Below are positions 10,123 to 18,303 of a stretch of DNA of 64,000 nucleotides, one piece after another. Position 1 is the first letter of the stretch. Every line of letters starts with the position of its first letter. Source of the DNA: DASVBE01 sp963770375 (GTDB taxonomy: Bacteria > Actinomycetota > Actinomycetes > Streptosporangiales > Streptosporangiaceae); contig CAVYPM010000007.1 in assembly GCA_963770375.1 (NCBI GenBank), positions 124,001 through 188,000 of the forward strand. Direction: 5' to 3'. The position numbers and the translations under genes are program-made. The notes beneath the pieces were generated by a model. It was not told the DNA's origin. It worked only from the letters and a program-made list of their open reading frames with translations, and made no database searches.

Positions 10123-11307
10123 ATGACCCGTTCACATGCCTGGCTCGCCGCTGCCGTAGCAGCGGTGGCGCTCGGCACGGCCGCGTGCAGTTCCAGCGGA
10201 GGCGGGTCAGCAAACCCCGTTCCGGCCGGGGTAGGCGGCGTGGTGCCCGTCCAGCTCCCTGGCCTGCAGAAGCACGCGGCCATCGCGCCGACGACGACGA
10301 TCGTCCCCGCGGCAATCACCGCGGACGGGAAGTTCCTCTACGCCCTGGCCCAGGACGGGGTGATCCCGGTCGACCTGACCACCTCGCGCCTCCTGCCGGC
10401 CATCAAGACCGGTGCGGGCCCCCGGGGGATGGCGATCACCCAGGACGGCAAGATCGGCTACGTGATCAACGGTCCCGCCAACTCGGTGACGCCGGTCAAC
10501 ATCTCGGACAACGTCGCCGGGACGCCCATCGCTGTCGGCAGTTTCCCGATCGAGGTCACGTTCACCCCGGACGGCAAGACGGCCTACGTCGGCAACGGGC
10601 TGGACGGCACGGTGACGGCGATCGACGTGGCCCGCGGCAAGGTGCTGAAGACCATCAAGGTCGGCTCCGGGCCCAAGACCTACCCGGCGGACATCGCCGT
10701 CACCCCCGACGGCAAGACCGCGCTGGTCGCCCTGCGCAACAGCGACAAGGTCGTCCCGATCAACGTCGCCAGCAACAAGGCGGGCAAGCCGATCACGGTG
10801 GGCACGGCCCCGTACGCCATCGCGATCACCCCGGACAGCAAGACGGCGTACGTGACCAACGCCCGGTCGTCCTCGGTGAGCCCGGTGAACCTGGTCAAGC
10901 ACAAGGCGCTGCCGCCCATCAAGGTCGGCGAGAACCCGGGCGCGATCGCGATCAGCCCGGACGGCAAGACCGTCTACGCGGTCAGCGACTACAACTTCCT
11001 CGTCCAGGGCACCGTCACCCCGATCGATGTCGCCACCAACAAGGCGGGCACGCCGATCAAGGTCGGCGTCGACCCCACGGCGATCGAGATCCCGGCGGGC
11101 GGCACGACCGCCTACGTGCTGAACGAGGCGTCCACCGGGATCACCCCCATCGACCTGGCCACCAATACGGCCAAGCAGTTCGTGGGGGTCGGCATCGGGA
11201 ACGGCCATATCAGCAGCATGCTGCTCGCCCCTGACGGCTCAATGGCGTACGTGGGCCGGTTCGCGGCGACCAAGAAGGGCGCCCCGCCGCTGCCGCCGGC
11301 CGGCTGA
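10123..11307 (+). CDS. YVTN beta-propeller repeat lipoprotein
   Basis: A 394-residue cell-surface protein. The start at ATG 10123 follows AGGAGGAG. The signal peptide ends in LGTAAC with lipidated Cys22. The mature part has about eight repeats of roughly 42 residues of the form TPDGKTAYVTN...VTPIDVATNKAG-PI-VG, each a blade of a YVTN propeller. Such proteins bind ligands or partners on the cell surface, and some act as serine/threonine kinase partners; neither is shown here. The gene is intact and monocistronic. Confidence 0.88.
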   Translation: MTRSHAWLAAAVAAVALGTAACSSSGGGSANPVPAGVGGVVPVQLPGLQKHAAIAPTTTIVPAAITADGKFLYALAQDGVIPVDLTTSRLLPAIKTGAGPRGMAITQDGKIGYVINGPANSVTPVNISDNVAGTPIAVGSFPIEVTFTPDGKTAYVGNGLDGTVTAIDVARGKVLKTIKVGSGPKTYPADIAVTPDGKTALVALRNSDKVVPINVASNKAGKPITVGTAPYAIAITPDSKTAYVTNARSSSVSPVNLVKHKALPPIKVGENPGAIAISPDGKTVYAVSDYNFLVQGTVTPIDVATNKAGTPIKVGVDPTAIEIPAGGTTAYVLNEASTGITPIDLATNTAKQFVGVGIGNGHISSMLLAPDGSMAYVGRFAATKKGAPPLPPAG

Positions 11308-11314
11308 CCCGAGC

Positions 11315-11347
11315 GGCCTGGCCGCACGGGCGGTCACGGACCAGGCC
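11315..11347. terminator. short inverted repeat between convergent genes
   Basis: GGCCTGG (11315-11321) and CCAGGCC (11341-11347) form a 7-bp stem in the gap between the YVTN gene and the carboxylase gene, which converge here. There is no T-run, as is common in high-GC actinomycetes. Confidence 0.4.
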
Positions 11348-11362
11348 AAAGACCCGGGCCGG

Positions 11363-12916
11363 TCAGGGGCGGGTGCCGAACGACGGCCGGCCCAGCTGCG
11401 CGGGCAGCGCGGCGTAGGCGTCGTGCACCCAGTCGCACAGCAGCGCGCGGGTCTGCCGCGGGTCGATGATGTCCTCCACCCCGAACCGCTCCGCGGTGCG
11501 CAGCGGGTTGCGCACCGCGTCCAGCCGGGCCCGGATCTCGGCCAGCGCCGCCGCCGGGTCGGCCGACGCCTCGAGCTCGGCCCGGTAGGCCGCCTCGGTG
11601 CCGCCCTCGACCGGCAGCGACCCCCAGTCCGCCGACGGCCAGGCCCACCGCCGGACCAGACGGTGCCGGTTGACCATGCCCGCGCCGCCCACCCCGAACA
11701 CCCGGCGCAGGATGATCTCCGCGCCCGGCACGCTGGCCTGGTAGACGGCGCTGATCGCGCGGACCCCGTGCCGGATCGTGCCGCGCTGCTCGGCGCGGAC
11801 GCCGATGACCAGGCCCGGCTGGTCGGTGAAGGTCACGATCGGCAGATGGAAGGTCGAGCACAGGTCGGCCAGCCGCATCAGTGCCTCGGCCCCCTCGACC
11901 GTCATCCCGCCGCCGGCCGAGTACGGATCGCCGGCCACGACGCCCACCGGGTGCCCGTCCAGCCGTGCCAGGGCGGTCACGACCGGACCACCGTATCCCT
12001 GAATCTCCATGACGGATCCGGAGTCGAGTACCGAGGCGAGAATGGGCCTGATCCGGTACGGCTGCCGGCGGCTGCGCGGGATGGCGCTGGCCAGTGACTC
12101 GTCGGCCCGGTCCGCGGGGTCGTCGCAGCCGGTGACCGGCGGCCGCTCGTACACGCTGCGCGGCAGGTAGGAGAGGAACCGGCGGATCAGCGCGAACGCC
12201 TCGTCCTCGTCGGCGGCGATGAGGTCCACCGCGCCGCTGCGGGCGTGGATCGCGGCGCCGCCGAGTTCCTCCTTGCTGACGTCCTCGCCGGTGCCGCCCT
12301 TGACCACCGGCGGCCCGGCCACGAACAGCTGCGCGGTGCCGCGGACCAGGATGGACAGGTGGGCCATGCACAGGCGGGCCGCGCCCAGCCCGGCGACCGG
12401 CCCGAGCCCGGCGGCGACCACCGGGACCACGGACAGGTTGTCGACCACGTGGTCCCAGCCGGGGTTCACGGGCACGTAGGTGAAGCCGGTCATCTCCAGC
12501 GTCTTCACGCTGCCGCCCCCGCCGGTGCCCTCCACGAGCCGCACGACGGGCAGGCGAAGCTCGTTGGCCAGCTGCTCGGAGTAGATCTGCTTGGCGATGA
12601 TGGACGCGTCGGCGGCACCGCCGCGGATCGTGAAGTCGTCGCCGCCCACCACGACCTTGCGCCCGCCGATCCGGCCGGTGCCGGCCACGAAGTTGGCGGC
12701 GGTGAAGCTGTCCAGCGTCCCGTCGCCGTTGTAGCTGGCCTTCCCGGCCAGCTCCCCGATCTCCCGGAACGACCCCTCGTCGAGCAGCCGGCCCAGCCGC
12801 TCCCTGATCGTCAGCCGCCCGGCGTCATGCTGCCGGGCGATCTTTTCCGGCCCGCCCATCCGCCCGGCCAGTTCCCGCCGCCACGCCGCCTCAGCCAGTT
12901 CCGCGTCCCACGTCAT
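11363..12916 (-). CDS. acyl-CoA carboxylase, carboxyltransferase (beta) subunit
   Basis: Biotin-dependent carboxyltransferase of 517 residues, like propionyl/methylcrotonyl-CoA carboxylase beta subunits. The N-terminal half has GRLLDEGSFREIGELAG and the EGTGGGGSVKTLE loop; the C-terminal half has ADLCSTFHLPIVTFTDQPG and the carboxybiotin-side GAGMVNRHR region. It should transfer carboxyl from biotin-BCCP to an acyl-CoA. No alpha (biotin carboxylase) subunit is adjacent, so it must share one encoded elsewhere. ATG 12916 opens the frame directly at the family N-terminus. Substrate not assignable. Confidence 0.9.
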   Translation of the reverse strand: MTWDAELAEAAWRRELAGRMGGPEKIARQHDAGRLTIRERLGRLLDEGSFREIGELAGKASYNGDGTLDSFTAANFVAGTGRIGGRKVVVGGDDFTIRGGAADASIIAKQIYSEQLANELRLPVVRLVEGTGGGGSVKTLEMTGFTYVPVNPGWDHVVDNLSVVPVVAAGLGPVAGLGAARLCMAHLSILVRGTAQLFVAGPPVVKGGTGEDVSKEELGGAAIHARSGAVDLIAADEDEAFALIRRFLSYLPRSVYERPPVTGCDDPADRADESLASAIPRSRRQPYRIRPILASVLDSGSVMEIQGYGGPVVTALARLDGHPVGVVAGDPYSAGGGMTVEGAEALMRLADLCSTFHLPIVTFTDQPGLVIGVRAEQRGTIRHGVRAISAVYQASVPGAEIILRRVFGVGGAGMVNRHRLVRRWAWPSADWGSLPVEGGTEAAYRAELEASADPAAALAEIRARLDAVRNPLRTAERFGVEDIIDPRQTRALLCDWVHDAYAALPAQLGRPSFGTRP

Positions 12917-12926
12917 GCGGCTGAAG

Positions 12927-13178
12927 TTAACTCACCGAACGCCGCTCACCTACTCCGCCCTCGGTCTGACGGCCAGGCCCAGTGCCGAACTTGCGCTGGA
13001 ACATGGCCCGGTAGCCGCAGGTGAGCCCGACCGCGCCGTCGCTGACATCCTGGGCGATGTCGGGGGCCTCCTTTAGCAGCCGCAGCGCTATGCGAGCCCA
13101 GGACTCACTGGTGCGGGCCTTGACCGCGATGTCCCGGAGGGACGCGCCAGCGGGGGCCATCTCCATGGCCACGGCCAT
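12927..13178 (-). CDS. possible small HTH protein or remnant
   Basis: An 83-residue frame containing a segment resembling a helix-turn-helix: ASLRDIAVKARTSESWARIA followed by LRLLKEAPDIAQDV. The frame could extend upstream to 13259, but the extra residues look unconstrained. There is no good ribosome-binding site. It may be a degraded DNA-binding gene; I cannot show that it is expressed. Confidence 0.35.
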   Translation of the reverse strand: MAVAMEMAPAGASLRDIAVKARTSESWARIALRLLKEAPDIAQDVSDGAVGLTCGYRAMFQRKFGTGPGRQTEGGVGERRSVS

Positions 13179-13259
13179 GATTTCCTGGCTCCGGGCGAGC
13201 CGAAGAAGGCGCTGGCCCGGAAGCGCCCAGCTCGGAACGCAGCCGTGTGACCTATGCAT

Positions 13260-13703
13260 GGTCGCCGCGCGTGACTCACGGGCGTTGCCCGTCGCGGGCG
13301 GCCAGGCCGGTCCTCACCGCGCTGAACGGTAGCTGATACAGCTGACCTGTTACACCAAGCAACGACTTGGCTGGTCCGTACTGTCGGCTCGTGATGCGAT
13401 ACCGACGGGTGCCGGTGCCGCCGTACCCGGCCGATCGCGGACGATCCTGGCGCGGCCAGATCGCTCGGATGACGCCGCAGCCGAAGGTCGCCCGGATCAC
13501 CGAGTGGGGAGCTATGCGAGACAACTACGAGGTCGCCCGCAACGCCGCCCGCCGGGCCCTGGCCCTCCTCCGCGAGCGACGGGCTGATCATGACCGTCCC
13601 GCAGCGGGGTCGGACGTTCATGACGCGGGCCGCGGATGGGCGTGGCGATGGCGGTGTTCTCCGTGATACTTCGGGGAGGGGATCTTCGGGAGGAGACCGG
13701 CCG
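13260..13703. other. gene-poor region upstream of the patatin gene
   Basis: About 440 bases with several overlapping short frames on both strands, none with convincing protein character. A small hairpin AGCTG-ATA-CAGCT lies near 13330-13342. GGGAGGA at about 13688-13694 is the ribosome-binding site of the next gene. Confidence 0.5.
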
Positions 13704-14528
13704 GTGACGGTGGCGTTTGTGCTCGGCGGCGGCGGGGTGCTGGGCGCGCACGAGGTCGGCATGCTGCGGGCGCTGGGTGAGGCGGGGATCCGGCCGGACC
13801 TGGTGGTCGGCACGTCGGTCGGCGCGATCAACGGGGCGTTCGTGGCGGCCGACCCGGACGGGGCGGCGGAACGCCTCGCCGGGCTGTGGCAGGGCGAGGC
13901 GCTGCGGCAGGCGTTCAGCGAGACGATCCTGGGCCGGGCCGCCCGGCTGGCCCGGTCGGGCACTCACCTGCATTCGCTGGAGCCGCTCCGGCAGCTGCTC
14001 GGCGAGATGCTGCCCGGCAAGGACTTCGCGGACCTGGCGCTGCCCTTCCAGTGCGTGGCGGCCAGTATCGAGCACGCCAGCGCGCGGTGGTTCACCACCG
14101 GGCCGGTAGTCCCCGCGGTGATGGCCTCGTGCGCGGTGCCCGGCCTGCTGCCGCCGGTCGAGATCGGCGGTGAGCACTTCTTCGACGGCGGCCTGGTCGA
14201 CTCGATCCCGGCCGGCCGGGCCGTAGCGCTCGGCGCCACCACCGTCTACGTGCTGCACGTGGGCCGGATCGAGCGCCCGCTGACCGTGCCGCGCCGGCCC
14301 TGGGAAGTCGGCCTGGTCGCGTTCGAGATCGCCCGGCGGCACCGGTTCCACGAGGAGATCGCCGCCGTCCCCGACGGGGTGCGGGTGCACGTGCTCCCGT
14401 CCGGCGGCGACCGCCGCCCGCCCGATCTGGCCCAGCTGCGCTACCGGGACCGGACCAAGGTCGCGGCCAGCATCGAGCGGGCCTACGCTGCATCCGCGGC
14501 CTACCTGGCCCGGCTCACCGGGTCCTGA
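13704..14528 (+). CDS. patatin-like phospholipase family protein
   Basis: Predicted lipid acyl hydrolase, 274 residues, RssA type. The oxyanion-hole glycine stretch LGGGGVLGAHEVGML is at the very N-terminus. The nucleophile elbow GTSVG lies near residue 40, and the catalytic Asp of the Ser-Asp dyad is in FFDGGLVDSIP near 160. GTG 13704 was chosen because GGGAGGA precedes it by about 9 bases and the patatin fold begins at once; a longer frame from 13590 adds a disordered leader. The acyltransferase-like gene 22 bases downstream suggests a lipid-remodelling pair. Confidence 0.88.
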   Translation: MTVAFVLGGGGVLGAHEVGMLRALGEAGIRPDLVVGTSVGAINGAFVAADPDGAAERLAGLWQGEALRQAFSETILGRAARLARSGTHLHSLEPLRQLLGEMLPGKDFADLALPFQCVAASIEHASARWFTTGPVVPAVMASCAVPGLLPPVEIGGEHFFDGGLVDSIPAGRAVALGATTVYVLHVGRIERPLTVPRRPWEVGLVAFEIARRHRFHEEIAAVPDGVRVHVLPSGGDRRPPDLAQLRYRDRTKVAASIERAYAASAAYLARLTGS

Positions 14529-14550
14529 CCCAGGCCACCGAGGAGTTGCC

Positions 14551-15615
14551 GTGCTCCCACCCAGGCTGATCCGCCGGCTGGTGCTGGCGCCGCTGGCGAT
14601 CGTCATCGCCATCGCCGTCGCGGTGCTGTTCCCGCTGCTGGCCCTGGGCACGATGGCGTTCGGCGCGCTGACCCGGGCCCGGCCCGGCCGCCGCCGCGCG
14701 CTCCGGCTGCTGTATTTCGCGCTGATCTGGCTGGTCGCGGACACGTCGGCGCTGTTCATGTGCCTGGGCCTGTGGCTGGCCAGCGGGTTCGGCGGGCGGC
14801 TGCGCACCGAGCCTTTCCAGGCCCGGCACTACGCGGTGATGGAGTGGTTCCTGAACCTCATCTACAACGCGGGCACCAGCACCTTCGGGGTGCGGGTCGA
14901 GGTCGACGAGCCGCCGCTGACCGCCGAGGAGGAGGCCGCCCGGCTGGCCCGGCCGGTGATCGTCCTGAGCCGGCACGCCGGGCCCGGCGACTCGTTCCTG
15001 CTCGTGCGTCACCTGCTCGCGGTGTACCACCGGCGGCCGCGGATCGTGCTGAAGGCCACAATGCAGCTCGACCCCGGTATCGACGTGGTGCTGAACCGGG
15101 TGCCGACCGTTTTCATCTCCGGGCGGCACAGTGGCGGGAAGATCTATACCGAGCAAATCCGGCGGCTGGCCGGCGGGCTGGACCAGGCCGGCGCGCTGGT
15201 CATCTTCCCCGAGGGCGGCAACTGGACCCCCGGCCGGTGGCAGCGCGGCATCCAGCGGCTCGAGCAGCTAGGCCGCCGCGACCTGGCCGCGCGGGCCCGG
15301 CAGATGCCGAATGTGCTGCCGCCGCGCGGCGGCGGGGCGCTGACCGCGATCGCCGCCTGCCCGGGCGCCGACGTGATCTTCGTCGCGCACGCCGGGCTCG
15401 ACCTGCTGGTCAGCGTGGCCGACGTGTGGCGCAGCCTGCCGATGGACACGATGATCAGGGCCAAGTGGTGGCGGGTGCCGGCCGGGCAGGTGCCGCGGGA
15501 CGCCGATCAGGACACCCAATTGCGATGGCTGTACGACTGGTGGGAGCTGATCGACGCCTGGATCACCGACAACCGCCCGGGCGGGACGCAGGCCCCGCCG
15601 GTGGTTACGGCGTAG
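14551..15615 (+). CDS. membrane PlsC-like acyltransferase
   Basis: A 354-residue protein with two N-terminal membrane helices (about 10-40 and 50-80) and a glycerophosphate acyltransferase domain. SRHAGPGDS near residue 138 carries the HxxxxD acyl-transfer motif, and IFPEGGNWTPG near 215 is the EG substrate-binding block. GTG start with GAGGAG upstream. It probably acylates a lysophospholipid or similar acceptor at the membrane. It forms a likely operon with the patatin hydrolase, giving deacylation and reacylation in one unit. Confidence 0.82.
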   Translation: MLPPRLIRRLVLAPLAIVIAIAVAVLFPLLALGTMAFGALTRARPGRRRALRLLYFALIWLVADTSALFMCLGLWLASGFGGRLRTEPFQARHYAVMEWFLNLIYNAGTSTFGVRVEVDEPPLTAEEEAARLARPVIVLSRHAGPGDSFLLVRHLLAVYHRRPRIVLKATMQLDPGIDVVLNRVPTVFISGRHSGGKIYTEQIRRLAGGLDQAGALVIFPEGGNWTPGRWQRGIQRLEQLGRRDLAARARQMPNVLPPRGGGALTAIAACPGADVIFVAHAGLDLLVSVADVWRSLPMDTMIRAKWWRVPAGQVPRDADQDTQLRWLYDWWELIDAWITDNRPGGTQAPPVVTA

Positions 15616-16255
15616 CCCCGCCGTAATCGCCGTCGTCGGCGGGGGCAATCCGGAAGGTCATCCCGCAGCTGGGGCAGGCTCCCTCGGACTCCCCGTCCGG
15701 GTTGGCCAGCTCGATCTCGACGTCGGCCTGGCAGCGCGGGCAGGTCAGCGCGGCCGCCGGCGGTCCCGGGGGCCGGCGTTCCTGCTCCGCCACGAGGGTC
15801 ACATAGTCGGCCAGCGGTTGCAGCGCCATCGCCGCCCGGCGCTCGTCGACCCGCTCCGGATCACGCACCGGGAACGGGACGCACTCGCCGTCGCGGTAGC
15901 GGAGCTGCGTGCCGTACTCCTGCGGCTGGCCCTCGGCCACCAGCACCCGGTCGGTCAGCAGGGCCAGGTGGGACCGGCGCGCCTCGCCCTGGCCGACCGC
16001 GGCGGTGAGCAGGCCGAGGCAGTCCCGCTGGAACGCCGGGTCCGCGTCGGCGTGCTGCACCAGCAGCCACGCGGCCTGCGCCCCGTCGTCGCCGACGTCC
16101 GACCGGCCGGGCCAGCCGTGCTCCGTGATGACCTGCCGGATCCAGGGCAGGTTGTCCGCGTCGGCCCGCTCCATGGCCGCAAAGTCATGCGCCCAGCGGG
16201 CCTCCTGGTCAGGGACGGTGCGGCGCAGCAGCTCGGCCCGCAGATCAGCCTTCAT
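15605..16255 (-). CDS. DUF6624-like protein with C-terminal zinc ribbon
   Basis: A 216-residue cytoplasmic protein. The first 160 residues match the DUF6624 pattern: WIRQVITEHGWPGRSDVGDDG, AAWLLVQHADADPAFQR, YGTQLRYRDGE, then the VDERRAAMAL segment. The end adds a four-Cys ribbon CPRCQADVEI...CPSCGMTFRI, which the plain family usually lacks. Function unknown. The 3' end overlaps the convergent acyltransferase gene by 11 bases. Confidence 0.72.
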   Translation of the reverse strand: MKADLRAELLRRTVPDQEARWAHDFAAMERADADNLPWIRQVITEHGWPGRSDVGDDGAQAAWLLVQHADADPAFQRDCLGLLTAAVGQGEARRSHLALLTDRVLVAEGQPQEYGTQLRYRDGECVPFPVRDPERVDERRAAMALQPLADYVTLVAEQERRPPGPPAAALTCPRCQADVEIELANPDGESEGACPSCGMTFRIAPADDGDYGGATP

Positions 16256-16284
16256 TTCTCCAGCGTAGGGACGTTGCCGACCGG

Positions 16285-16764
16285 TTAGCGCCAGTGATCC
16301 AGCGGGATCGGCCCGCGGGACAGGATGGTCCTGATCGCGAACGTGCTGTGCGCCTCGGTGACCGACGGGATGGTCAGGATCTGGCTGAGCAGCAGCTGCT
16401 CATAGGCGGCCAGGTCGGGCACGGCGGCCTCGACCATGAAGTCCGCCGAGCCGGAGACCAGGTAGCAGGAGACCACCGCCGGGATGCTGGTCAGCGCCTC
16501 CTCGATCCGGTCCGAGGTGTCCCGGGAGTGGCCCTCGACCTTGATCGCGATGAACACGGTCAGGCCCAGGCCCGCCTTGGCCCGGTCCACCTCGGCCCGG
16601 TAGCCGGCGATGATCCCGTCCTGCTCCAGCGCCTTGACCCGGCGCAGGCAGGCGGACGGCGACAGCGACACCGCCTCGGCGAGGTCCACGTTGGCGATCC
16701 GGCCGTCGGCCTGGAGCCGGGTGGCGATGGCACGATCGATGCGGTCATGTGCTCTGGGCGGCAT
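16285..16764 (-). CDS. Lrp/AsnC family transcriptional regulator
   Basis: A 159-residue feast/famine regulator: N-terminal winged HTH (RIDRAIATRLQADGRIANVD, then SPSACLRRVKALEQDGII) and C-terminal RAM ligand domain (FIAIKVEGH..., VVSCYLVSGSADFMVEAAV). It is transcribed away from an APC amino-acid permease 105 bases away, the usual arrangement for a local regulator sensing the transported amino acid. The intergenic region has TTGCACAGTAA- and TTTGCTATCGCG-like elements but no clean operator. Confidence 0.9.
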   Translation of the reverse strand: MPPRAHDRIDRAIATRLQADGRIANVDLAEAVSLSPSACLRRVKALEQDGIIAGYRAEVDRAKAGLGLTVFIAIKVEGHSRDTSDRIEEALTSIPAVVSCYLVSGSADFMVEAAVPDLAAYEQLLLSQILTIPSVTEAHSTFAIRTILSRGPIPLDHWR

Positions 16765-16869
16765 GAAATTCAGGATAGCCCGGATTTCTTAGCACAGGGT
16801 TGCACAGTAACCCCTGATCTGCGCAATCTTTGCTATCGCGTGCGAGCCCGTTTTTGGCAGGCTCAGAGC

Positions 16870-18202
16870 ATGACAACGAACACCGCTCCCCCGCTCTCCG
16901 TACCACGCGGTGCCGCCCTGTACATCGGCGCGCTGCTCGGCCCCGGCGTACTGCTGCTGCCCGGCCTGGCCGCCTCGATCGCCGGCCCGGCGGCCATCCT
17001 GGCCTGGGCCGGCCTGCTGGGCGTGTCGGCTCTGTTCGCGGTGGTGTTCACCGCGCTGGGCACCCGGTATCCCGGGCGAGGGCGGCGTGTCCGCGTACGC
17101 GGCGGCCGGCCTGGGCCCGCGGGCGGGCTACGCGGTGGGCTGGAGCTTCCTGCTCGGCGTGGTGACTGGCGCACCGGTGGTCTGCCTGATCGGCGGGGGT
17201 TACGTGGCCAGCCTGGCCGGCGGCGGCCAGGCGATGGCGACCGCGGTCGCGGCCGGCCTGCTGCTGGCCGTGCTCGGCCTGGCGCTCGCCGGGATGCGGG
17301 CCAGCACCGGCGTGCAGATGGTGCTGGTCGTGCTGCTGGTCGCGGTGGTCGTGGCGGGTGTGGCCGGGTCCGCGCCGTCCGCGCGGATGGCCAACTGGCA
17401 CCCGTTCGCGCCGCACGGCTGGGCCGCGGTGGGCAAGGCGGCCTCGGTGATCATGCTGTCGTTCGTCGGCTGGGAGGCGGTGGCGCCGCTGACCGCCCGG
17501 TTCGGCAACGCGCGGCGGCGGCTGCCGCGGGTGGTCGCGATCGCGTTCGGCACCACGGCCGCGCTGTACCTGACCATGGCCGCCGCGACCACCGCGGTGC
17601 TCGGCCGCGCGGCGGGCGGCAGCGTGCCGCTGGCCGACCTGCTCGCGATCGCGATCGGCCCGGCCGGGCGGGCGGTGGCCGCCGGGGCGGCGGTGCTGCT
17701 CACGCTGGGCGCGGTCAACGCGTACCTGTCCGGCGCCGCGGTGATGGCCCGGTCGCTGACCGCGCGGGCGGGCCGGGACGGCGCTGGCAAGAGCGGCGCC
17801 GGCCCCCAGAGCGCAGGCGGCGGGCGGCCGTCCCCGGTGCTGCTTATCGGGATCGCCGCGACCGGGCTGCTGGTCATCGCCGCCGCGTCGGCCCACCTGG
17901 TCAGCACCACGCAGCTGGTGACCGTGCCGACCGCGCTGTTCCTGACGGTGTACCTGGGCTGCACCGCGGCGGCCAGCAGGGTGCTGCGCGGCCCGGCCCG
18001 GGTGGCGGCCGCCGGCGCGCTGGCCGCGGTCGCCGTGATCATGGTGTTCAGCGGGTGGGCGGCCGTGCTGGCCGTGCTCACCGCCGGGATCGCCGCGGCG
18101 CTGTACCGCCGGCGCCCGGCGTCGCCGAGGCCCGTCCGCGAGGCCGCCCAGGCCGCCCAGGCCAGCCGGGCGCGGGCGGTGGTCAAGGCCAGCGCAGTTT
18201 AG
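16870..18202 (+). CDS. APC family amino-acid permease (frameshifted in this sequence)
   Basis: Amino-acid/polyamine/organocation transporter of about 443 residues, 11-12 membrane helices, YjeH-like. It starts at ATG 16870 (MTTNTAPPLSVPRG, then the GALLGPGVLLLPG first helix typical of the family). The frame shifts by +1 at the GGG run 17074-17076; removing one G reads TRYPGEGGVSAYAAAGLGP without interruption. The rest is intact to TAG at 18200-18202, which lies inside the first unit of the repeat array. The divergent Lrp gene is its likely regulator. Confidence 0.85.
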
Positions 18203-18303
18203 TTGGTGTCACGAACCAGTTTAGTTGGTGTCACGAACCAATTGGTTCGTGACACCAACTACTTGGTTTGTGCCGCCAGCCATTTAGTTCGTGGCACGGA
18301 CAA
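18196..18303. repeat. 22-bp repeat array with a 40-bp perfect palindrome
   Basis: Two identical 22-bp units stand in tandem (18196-18217 and 18218-18239; core GGTGTCACGAACC). The second is mirrored exactly, giving a 40-bp perfect palindrome at 18222-18261 centred on CCAATTGG. Two more diverged copies in the mirrored orientation follow (about 18262-18283 and 18283-18303), the last containing the stop codon of the convergent MFS gene. The array fills the gap between two convergent genes and can fold into a very stable stem, so termination is the simplest role. Confidence 0.8.

Noticed and set aside
13276..13666. Short frames on both strands before the patatin gene
   Set aside because: They overlap each other, lack ribosome-binding sites and show no family pattern.
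18196..18303. Possible CRISPR array from the regular 22-bp repeats
   Set aside because: Units abut with no spacers, invert in the middle, and no cas gene is in the window.
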